DNA from: Sphingobium sp. MI1205
Lineage (GTDB): Bacteria; Pseudomonadota; Alphaproteobacteria; Sphingomonadales; Sphingomonadaceae
NCBI RefSeq assembly: GCF_001563285.1
Contig: NZ_CP005188.1
Span: 1,803,501-1,867,500 of the forward strand
Direction: 5' to 3'
Length of the DNA stretch: 64,000 bases
The position numbers were made by a program, and so were the translations under genes. Positions 55,152 to 62,246 of the stretch are shown in pieces. The notes under the pieces were generated by a model that was given only the letters and a program-made list of their open reading frames with translations, searched no databases and was not told where the DNA came from. Position 1 is the first letter of the stretch. Every line of letters starts with the position of its first letter.

Positions 55152-57533
55152 TCAGCCCGATTGTCCCTCCGCCTCCGCGACGGCCTTGATCGTTCGCACG
55201 AAGCTGTCGGGATTGAGCGACATGGAATCGATACCCTCCGAAATCAGGAACGCCGCAAAGTCCGGATGGTTGCTCGGCCCCTGGCCGCATATGCCGATCT
55301 TGATGCCCGCCGCGTGCGCCTTGCGAATGGCTTCCGAGATCATGCGGGTGACGGCTTCGTCTCTTTCATCGAAGAGATTGGCCAGAATCCCGGAATCGCG
55401 GTCGACACCCAACACAAGCTGGGTGAGGTCGTTGGAGCCGATGGAAAATCCGTCGAAGCGCGTAGCGAACTGCTCGGCGAGAATGACGTTCGAGGGTATC
55501 TCGCACATCATGTAGATTTGCAGCCCATTCTCCCCGCGGCGCAAACCGTTCTCGGCCATCGCTTCGAGCACGCGATCCGCCTCGGCCGGCGTGCGGCAGA
55601 AGGGGACCATGACGATGACGTTCGAGAAGCCCAGTTCCTCCCGGACCCGCTTGAGCGCGCGGCATTCGAGAGCGAAGCCTTCGCGATACCGTTCATCGTA
55701 ATAGCGCGAGGCGCCGCGGAAGCCGAGCATCGGATTCTCCTCATCCGGCTCGAAGGCGTCGCCGCCCACAAGGTGCGCATATTCGTTCGTTTTGAAATCG
55801 CTCAGGCGCACGATGGCGGGGTGCGGGTAATAGGGACTTGCAAGCTTCGCGATGCCGCGCGCGAGGACATCGACAAAAAACTCCGATGGGTCGGAATACC
55901 CCTTGGTCAGATCGCGTATTTGCCGTTGAGCTTCAGCGCTCACGCGATCCGGGTGAACCAGTGCCATCGGATGCACCTTGATATGCGCGTTGATGATGAA
56001 CTCCATGCGCGCAAGGCCGACCCCTCGGGCAGGAAGCCGCCACCACTGGAATGCCGCCGCCGGGTTCGCGATATTGACCATGATGTCCGTCCGGGTGGCC
56101 GGCAGGGAGCCGATATCCACGTCCGTCACGGAAAAATCGAGTATGCTGGCGTAGATTGTTCCGACGTCACCGTCAGCGCAGCTGATCGTGATCTCGCTGT
56201 TCTCGGCAATGATCTCGGTCGCGTTTCCGGTGCCGACGATTGCGGGAACACCGAGTTCGCGGCTGACGATGGCAGCGTGGCTGGTGGTGCCGCCATGATT
56301 GGTCACGATCCCCGCCGCGCGTTTCATGACCGGAACCCAATCGGGGTCAGTCGTCTCAGTGATGAGAATAGACCCGTCCCGGAACTGGGCGATGTCGGCG
56401 GCGGTCCGGATGACACAAGCCTTGCCAGCAGCGATGGCTGTTCCCACCGCCGCGCCCGTCAATAGCGGGTCGCCTTTCTCCTTGAGGCGGTAATGCCGGA
56501 ATGTCGAAGTGCTGGCCTGGGCCTGAACCGTTTCGGGACGCGCCTGGACGATGTAGAGTTCACCAGTCTCGCCGTCCTTCGCCCATTCCATGTCCATGGG
56601 ACGCTGGTAATGGTCCTCGATTGCCACGGCCCACCGCGCGAGCTGGACGATATCGCTGTTATCGAGAACGAAGCTCTGACGCTCCTGCTCGGTTGTCTCG
56701 ACGATCCTCGTACGGTGGCTTCCGCCTTCCCCATAGACCATGCGGAACGCCTTACCGCCCAACTCCTTGTCGATGATCGGTTCGGTCCCCGGCTGCGCGA
56801 GAAGCGGTTTGAATACGACATATCTGTCCGGGTTTACGCTCCCCTGGACGACGGTCTCGCCCAGCCCCCAGGCGGCGCTGATGACGATAGCATTTGGAAA
56901 GCCAGTTTCGGTATCGATCGAGAACATGACGCCCGATCCGCACAGGTCCGAGCGGACCATCTGCTGAATGCCGATCGACAGCGCAACCTCGAGATGATCG
57001 AAGCCTTTCGCATCGCGGTAACTGATCGCGCGATCGGTGAACAGCGAGGCGAAGCATCGACGACAGGCCGCCAGAAGTGCGGCCCGGCCCCGGACATTGA
57101 GGAAGGTTTCCTGCTGGCCCGCGAAGCTCGCATCCGGCAGATCTTCGGCGGTCGCGCTGCTGCGCACGGCAACGGCGGGACGCTCTGTGCCGGTACGCCG
57201 GCCAAGTTCCGCATAAGCGGACACAATCTCCTCGGCGATATGGGAGGGCATTTCCGCTTCCAGAAACAGACTCCTTATAGCCTGCCCCGCTTCCTGAAGG
57301 GTGCATCCGCCGGAGTGGAAGGCGGAGAGATGTTCCGTAATGCGGGGTGCAAGCTCATTGTCGTGAATGAACGCCCTGTAAGCGTCCGCAGTGGTGGCAA
57401 AGCCAGAGGGCACCTTCACGCCCTTCTGAGCGAGGGCCGCGGTCATCTCGCCTAAAGACGCGTTCTTGCCGCCTACGGCCTGCACATCAGCGATACCGAT
57501 GTCTTCGAACCACAAAATCATCGGCTTGGACAT
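55152..57533 (-). CDS. ppsA: Phosphoenolpyruvate synthase
   Basis: The 793-residue enzyme has the three PEP-synthase domains: ATP-grasp N-terminal domain (LWFEDIGIADVQAVGGKNASLGEM), phosphohistidine swivel domain with catalytic His in NHGGTTSHAAIV, and C-terminal PEP/pyruvate barrel with SNDLTQLVLGVDRDSG and the catalytic Cys in CGQGPSN. It converts pyruvate, ATP and water to PEP, AMP and phosphate for gluconeogenesis. GGAG precedes the ATG. A FixJ-like box lies 100 bases upstream, suggesting low-oxygen induction. Confidence 0.95.
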   Translation of the reverse strand: MSKPMILWFEDIGIADVQAVGGKNASLGEMTAALAQKGVKVPSGFATTADAYRAFIHDNELAPRITEHLSAFHSGGCTLQEAGQAIRSLFLEAEMPSHIAEEIVSAYAELGRRTGTERPAVAVRSSATAEDLPDASFAGQQETFLNVRGRAALLAACRRCFASLFTDRAISYRDAKGFDHLEVALSIGIQQMVRSDLCGSGVMFSIDTETGFPNAIVISAAWGLGETVVQGSVNPDRYVVFKPLLAQPGTEPIIDKELGGKAFRMVYGEGGSHRTRIVETTEQERQSFVLDNSDIVQLARWAVAIEDHYQRPMDMEWAKDGETGELYIVQARPETVQAQASTSTFRHYRLKEKGDPLLTGAAVGTAIAAGKACVIRTAADIAQFRDGSILITETTDPDWVPVMKRAAGIVTNHGGTTSHAAIVSRELGVPAIVGTGNATEIIAENSEITISCADGDVGTIYASILDFSVTDVDIGSLPATRTDIMVNIANPAAAFQWWRLPARGVGLARMEFIINAHIKVHPMALVHPDRVSAEAQRQIRDLTKGYSDPSEFFVDVLARGIAKLASPYYPHPAIVRLSDFKTNEYAHLVGGDAFEPDEENPMLGFRGASRYYDERYREGFALECRALKRVREELGFSNVIVMVPFCRTPAEADRVLEAMAENGLRRGENGLQIYMMCEIPSNVILAEQFATRFDGFSIGSNDLTQLVLGVDRDSGILANLFDERDEAVTRMISEAIRKAHAAGIKIGICGQGPSNHPDFAAFLISEGIDSMSLNPDSFVRTIKAVAEAEGQSG

Positions 57534-58098
57534 AGCTCATCTCCAGCTTGCGTAAGGTGCCAGAGGCCGCCTCAAGGTTTCACCCAGCCACCTCTTTTGT
57601 GGTCACCATCACCGCGCCGACTGGCAACGTCACTACGTAAGGCTCCTGAGTGTATCGATGGACTTCGGCTCGATCATCAGATTGACCGGATCAGCTCCGG
57701 CCGGATGGCCCAAGATCGAGAGCAGGTTATGGGCAACACAAATGCATGATCGACGAACTGCGGGCGCGGGCGTAATACTCACCCTATCGCGCCATTGCCT
57801 GCCTGTCGTCAGTTTCACCGATCAGCAGATCGCAGGCCGTCCACCAAGCCTGCCAAGCTGTGCAAGTCCGCCAGCCCCATCGAAGGAGTACACTGACGTA
57901 AGAGGACGGCGAACGACGCATCGCTGAATTGGGGCGGAAGCTGCAAAGCGCAGGTGGCCAGCGCACGATCTTAGGTACGATCCCAGTGTTCGCTGAAAAG
58001 GGATGACCTCGGAGGGCAGATGCAGCGAACGGGCTGCCTGCCCAGCCTTGGAGTCCAGCGTTGAAAGCTATTCAACCGCTTGTATTCATCGCCCAAAA
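57534..58098. other. Intergenic region between ppsA and conjugation genes
   Basis: This 565-base stretch holds the ppsA leader and a FixJ-like box at 57633-57650. Open frames on both strands (for example 57658-57927) show no recognisable domain and no good ribosome site. It marks the boundary between the stress island and the conjugation genes and may contain remnants of a deleted gene, but nothing can be identified. Confidence 0.45.
57633..57650 (-). promoter_or_regulatory. FixJ-like box upstream of ppsA
   Basis: CTACGTAAGGCTCCTGAG (+ strand; coding-strand core TTACGTAG) lies 100 bases upstream of the ppsA start. It has the same 8-base core as the boxes at 38237 and 44035 and the following N3-WCC-N-GA. 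The three copies are separated by up to 19 kb and precede unrelated genes, which argues for a shared regulator. Confidence 0.6.
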
Positions 58099-58656
58099 CT
58101 ACCTCACCAGGTTCCCGCGGCTTGCCGCAAACACGTCCGGGCCAAACCGCCGACGCATGTGGCTTGCGACCTTCTTCGCATAGGCGACCTGCCTCGCCTC
58201 GGTTGGGCTATGATAGACGCCAACCGCTTTCCAATAGTCTCCGGTCGCTTCCAGCCCGGACAGGAATATCCAGCGTGCCGCCTCGACATTAAAACAGGGA
58301 TCGTAGCGCAGCCAATGACGGATCTGCTCCTGGGGTCGTTCGAGCAGTCGGGACATTTTCGGCACCCAGCTACTGTTGATCTGAAGCGGCCCGAGATCGT
58401 GGGTGCCGTTGGTATTCGCGATCTCCGCGCCCAGCCAGCCAGCCTCCTGTGTCCGCAAGCCCCAAAGCGTCTTTTCAAGCCAGGCACGCCCCCGCGCGGC
58501 GACGCGGATGCAACGGGCGATTTCGGCGACCTCACCAGGTGCAGCTTGCTTCGCCAGCACAGGAGCCGGCGTCAGTATGACGGACAGGATCGCTATACTG
58601 GTGAGCGCCCTTCCCGCTACCGAGGCCTGGAAAATCATTGATCGACACGCCCTCAT
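58099..58656 (-). CDS. VirB1-like lytic transglycosylase
   Basis: The 185-residue exported protein has a signal peptide (about 1-35, ending ...TPAPVLA-KQ) and a lysozyme-like transglycosylase domain with catalytic Glu in LRTQEAGWLGAEIANTN and the GTHDLGPLQINSSW motif. It cuts peptidoglycan locally so a type IV secretion apparatus can be built. The start overlaps the stop of the nuclease-like gene by four bases. It belongs to a conjugation operon with relaxase and coupling protein. Confidence 0.88.
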   Translation of the reverse strand: MRACRSMIFQASVAGRALTSIAILSVILTPAPVLAKQAAPGEVAEIARCIRVAARGRAWLEKTLWGLRTQEAGWLGAEIANTNGTHDLGPLQINSSWVPKMSRLLERPQEQIRHWLRYDPCFNVEAARWIFLSGLEATGDYWKAVGVYHSPTEARQVAYAKKVASHMRRRFGPDVFAASRGNLVR

Positions 58657-59246
58657 TGCACTATCCGATCACGAAAATCGGAGGGGCCACGTCGAAGAAG
58701 ATCGCGAGACGGCAGACCATCCGGCTCGAACGGAGCGCCGGTCAGCAGCGCAAGCAATCGCTGCCCGGAGACGATTTCGATGCCATCGGCGCTCGAACAG
58801 ATCGTGCGGCTCATCCCGCCGGTGCGACCGGTGTGGATGAACATGCCGCGCCGCCGCCGCGCAGCGCAAAGCATGGCGAACTCACGCACATGTTCAGGCT
58901 TGATCGCATCGCGATACCGCTTCGCCTGGATCAGCCAGCGCCGGCCATCGATGATGACCTCCCCGTCGACGCCGCCGTCCCCGGTATAGCGGCGATTACG
59001 GATGACGCGGTGCCCGCGCTGCTCGAAGGCTTCGAGCAGTAATTCCTCGAACGCCAGCGGATCCATCGCGCGCAGCCGGGCATAGTGCAAGACGGCGGGC
59101 TGATCGCGATCCGGTCCGCGCAGCTGCTCGCACATCGTTCGAGCCTGTCGGCGTCGCCAGCGATGACGGATCGGAACGCGATAATGGCGGTATAGCAGGG
59201 CAACGAGGGCGGCGCAGGCGATCGCCATCAGCAAAAGTTCCATCAT
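58653..59246 (-). CDS. Membrane-anchored Mrr-like restriction-endonuclease-fold protein
   Basis: The 197-residue protein has an N-terminal transmembrane helix (ELLLMAIACAALVALLYRHY), a basic linker, then a PD-(D/E)xK nuclease domain of the Mrr type: DPLAFEELLLEAFEQRGH, GDGGVDGEVIIDGRRWLIQAKRY with catalytic Asp and the QxK motif. It may cleave DNA at the membrane or assist plasmid transfer or exclusion; its role is unknown. It sits 6 bases after the relaxase stop and overlaps the transglycosylase gene, within a conjugation operon. Confidence 0.82.
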   Translation of the reverse strand: MMELLLMAIACAALVALLYRHYRVPIRHRWRRRQARTMCEQLRGPDRDQPAVLHYARLRAMDPLAFEELLLEAFEQRGHRVIRNRRYTGDGGVDGEVIIDGRRWLIQAKRYRDAIKPEHVREFAMLCAARRRRGMFIHTGRTGGMSRTICSSADGIEIVSGQRLLALLTGAPFEPDGLPSRDLLRRGPSDFRDRIVQ

Positions 59247-59252
59247 CTTCTC

Positions 59253-62246
59253 CTATCGGTCATGCCCGCCGCCACGATCGCCATGATCGTGCTGCGGCTG
59301 AGGTTGGGATTGGGGTTCTGGTTGGTGGACAGGCTCGCGCGTACCCGCGCGATCGGGCTCCGCCGGCGCGTGCTGACGGTCCCGTTCGATCGTGCCGCGC
59401 AGGAAGCGGTCGACCAGCGAGGCAGCCTCCTGCGCGCGGCCGGCGAGGATCTCGGCAAGACTGTTCGGGCGGGGTTCGGAGCGGCCCTGCCGTTTCCGCT
59501 CGCGCTGCTCCCGCTCGGCATTACGGGCGGCGCGCTCGCGGGCATTCTCCTCGCGGGAGCGGTCGTGCCGGTCCTTGTGGCGAAGTCCCCGCATCTTGTG
59601 GCTGTCGGCCCTGATCCGGCCGAGCCCTTCGAGCGACGAGGTCTTCTCGCCCGATCGCGAGGCGAGCTTTTCCGCGAGACGTTGCTGGCTCTCGGTCCAG
59701 AGCTTCACGCCATAGGCGGCGCGAGTGATGGCGGTGTAATAGTTCTGACCGTTGACGAGGCCGGATTCCACAGGCGCCAGCGCATAGACGCGGTCATAGG
59801 TCTTGGACTGCGACGAATAGACGGTTTCCGAATACCCATGATCCCAGGTCCGGTGGACCGAGAGATCGACCTGCTGGACGCGCTCGCCGCGGTCCCATCT
59901 GATCGTCGCGATATTGCCCTCGAGCGCCAGAACGGTGCCGCGTTCGGCATTCTTGACCTCGAGTTCCTTGTTGACCAGCCGCCACTGGATGCGGTCGCCC
60001 TGGGCAAGGTCGCGCTTCTCAGGCAGGAACACATTGACATGCGCCGCCTTGCCGAGGCCCGGACGCCATTCGATCTGGCGGCCATGCTCGTCGACCAGGC
60101 GCACGACCTGGCGGCCATGATTGTTCCGGCCGACCCCGACGACGCGATAGTCGGCGTCGCGTGCGATCCCCAGCCTGGGATTGTCGCGCGTGAACTTGAG
60201 CACCTGGCCCGCGCTGTAGAAGCGCGCCATCTGCTTTTCCTGGTCGGTCAGGCCGGACGGGGTCAGCACTTCGAGCCGATGGTCTTCGGCCGCGACGGTG
60301 CCCTCGCGTTTCAGGACTTCGCGGATATGGCTGTTGACGATCAGACGGGTCGCGTTGTCGAGGACGAGGATATTGGTTTCGCCCCGTATCTCCGGTTTGA
60401 GCCGGGTCCAATCGGCGACCATCGCCTTGGCGAGGTTCTCCGCGGTGTCGCCGGTGGTCACGCGATCCAGCGCGGCGAGCGACGCGGCATAGTCGCCCTT
60501 GCGCGCCATGTCCGCGGCCTCCTGCGTCGCGTCGGTCAGGTGGCGCCGCGACTCCTTGAGCTGGCTAGTCGGCAGCCCGAGTTGCTGGAGCAGCCAATAG
60601 GCCTTGCCCTGCTCGATCGCGCCCGTCTGCTTATTGTCGCCGAGGAATATGAGACGCGCGCCGGTCGCGCGGCTGATCTCCAGCACGCGCAGCGCCTGGC
60701 GGTTGCCGAGCTGGCCCGCCTCGTCGAGCGCGAGAATATGCCTGTCGGTAATGCCATAACCGCCGCTCGCGAGCAGCGAGGCGAGCGTGCGGGATTCGAT
60801 GCCCGCCTTGTGCCCGAGTTCCGCCGCCGCCGAAGAGGTCGGTGCGAGCGCCACGGTGGTATAGTCGTCGCGGGTCGCATCGACCAACGCGGCGACCAGG
60901 GTGGATTTGCCTGCGCCGCCGACACCATGCACGCCGACCGCCCGGTTTGTGCCGCTGCCGATGGCGATCAGCGCCGCGGTCTGTTCGGGCTTCAGCCTGG
61001 CGGCCGTCGCAGCCTCTTCCAGCCGTTCACGGGTGGCAACCGGCTTCGCATCGCCCATGGCCAGCGACAGATGCTCGGACAGGGCGAGTTCGAGTTTGGC
61101 GGTCCGGCGCGATGTCCGGCCGCGCGGAAGCGGCTGGTCGCCGGTCTGGCGCACCGTGACCAGCAGCTTGCCCTTGTTCTCCTGCGCATCGTAGAGCGGC
61201 CGCACGTCGCCCAGGCGGACCTCACCGACATGCGATGCGAGCGCGGTGCGATAGAGACGGCCTATATTGTTGACCGCCTCGCGCGTTTCATTCTGGCGGA
61301 TGCCGAACAGAGCGGCGCGGCGGGCAACGCGCGGATCGGTCTCGATGGTTCGTTCACCCCGCTCCTGCGCCGCGGCCTGGAGCCTGTCGAGATCTTCACG
61401 ATAGGGTTCAGCACGCACGCGCCATTGCTCGCGCAGGTCATCGAGGCCGATCGTCTCCTTGGCCTTTCGGGTCGCGAAGAAGGAGATCCGGCGCTGGGCC
61501 TGTCCCTCAAGCCCGTGCTCCGCGGCATGCTCGTTGATCTGCTCGGCGCGCTGCGAATAGTCACGGATAAGCTGGCCGGGCATGCCTTCGACCTCGAACA
61601 GCCCCTTACGCGGATCGAACACGATCTCATGCCCCAGCGCGCGCACGTCGCGGGCAATCTCGTTGCGATAGATCTGACCCATGACGAGCTGCTCGGCATA
61701 CATCGAGCGCGTCTCGAGACTCGACATGCGGTCGCCATTGAGATGGTTGGTCATGTTGAGAATGACGACATGGGTATGGAGCTGCGGGTCGTGCTCGCGG
61801 CTGGCATATTCGGTGAAACGCGCGAACAGCAGCCGGCCCGTCGTCTCGTGGACGATCTCGCCGTCCACCCGGCGGCGCAGCTCGGCATGTTCCTCGGCAT
61901 AGGCAAGCGCAACCCCGACCGCCCGCTCGTGCGCGGCAAGGATGCGCTCGTCGCCCGTGACCAGCGCCAGGATCGAGATCGACTTGGGCGCGCTGATCGT
62001 GAAATCCCAGCCGGGATGATGCTGGATGCCTTCCTTGCGCCGGCGACCGAGCTGCTGGTCGCCGACCTTGCCGGCGAGCAGTTCCTCGAACTGCTTGGGG
62101 TCGACAGGCCCGGACAGGCCGAGGCTGGCGGCGAGCTTGCCGCCCCATTCGGAGGGTTCGTTGCCGCCCTTGGTATAATAGTCGCCGATTGTATAGTAGC
62201 GGCCGATATTGGCGGGTGTCCCCTTGAGGCGGCGAGGATGGATCAT
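59253..62246 (-). CDS. MobF-type conjugative relaxase-helicase (TrwC/TraI-like)
   Basis: The 997-residue protein has an N-terminal TrwC relaxase domain with Tyr residues near YYTIGDYYTKGG, and the metal-binding histidines in EHDPQLHTHVVILN (about 130-143). It is followed by a RecD-like helicase with Walker A GVGGAGKSTLVAAL (about 428-441) and LALDEAGQLGNRQ (Walker B). The C-terminal 120 residues are highly charged (RERAARNAEREQRERKRQGR) and likely disordered. It nicks the transfer origin and unwinds the strand for export. It overlaps the coupling-protein gene by four bases. No transfer origin was recognised here. Confidence 0.93.
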   Translation of the reverse strand: MIHPRRLKGTPANIGRYYTIGDYYTKGGNEPSEWGGKLAASLGLSGPVDPKQFEELLAGKVGDQQLGRRRKEGIQHHPGWDFTISAPKSISILALVTGDERILAAHERAVGVALAYAEEHAELRRRVDGEIVHETTGRLLFARFTEYASREHDPQLHTHVVILNMTNHLNGDRMSSLETRSMYAEQLVMGQIYRNEIARDVRALGHEIVFDPRKGLFEVEGMPGQLIRDYSQRAEQINEHAAEHGLEGQAQRRISFFATRKAKETIGLDDLREQWRVRAEPYREDLDRLQAAAQERGERTIETDPRVARRAALFGIRQNETREAVNNIGRLYRTALASHVGEVRLGDVRPLYDAQENKGKLLVTVRQTGDQPLPRGRTSRRTAKLELALSEHLSLAMGDAKPVATRERLEEAATAARLKPEQTAALIAIGSGTNRAVGVHGVGGAGKSTLVAALVDATRDDYTTVALAPTSSAAAELGHKAGIESRTLASLLASGGYGITDRHILALDEAGQLGNRQALRVLEISRATGARLIFLGDNKQTGAIEQGKAYWLLQQLGLPTSQLKESRRHLTDATQEAADMARKGDYAASLAALDRVTTGDTAENLAKAMVADWTRLKPEIRGETNILVLDNATRLIVNSHIREVLKREGTVAAEDHRLEVLTPSGLTDQEKQMARFYSAGQVLKFTRDNPRLGIARDADYRVVGVGRNNHGRQVVRLVDEHGRQIEWRPGLGKAAHVNVFLPEKRDLAQGDRIQWRLVNKELEVKNAERGTVLALEGNIATIRWDRGERVQQVDLSVHRTWDHGYSETVYSSQSKTYDRVYALAPVESGLVNGQNYYTAITRAAYGVKLWTESQQRLAEKLASRSGEKTSSLEGLGRIRADSHKMRGLRHKDRHDRSREENARERAARNAEREQRERKRQGRSEPRPNSLAEILAGRAQEAASLVDRFLRGTIERDRQHAPAEPDRAGTREPVHQPEPQSQPQPQHDHGDRGGGHDR

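Noticed and set aside
57658..57927. 89-codon rightward ORF after ppsA
   Set aside because: No ribosome site, no domain, and overlapping frames on the other strand are equally open.
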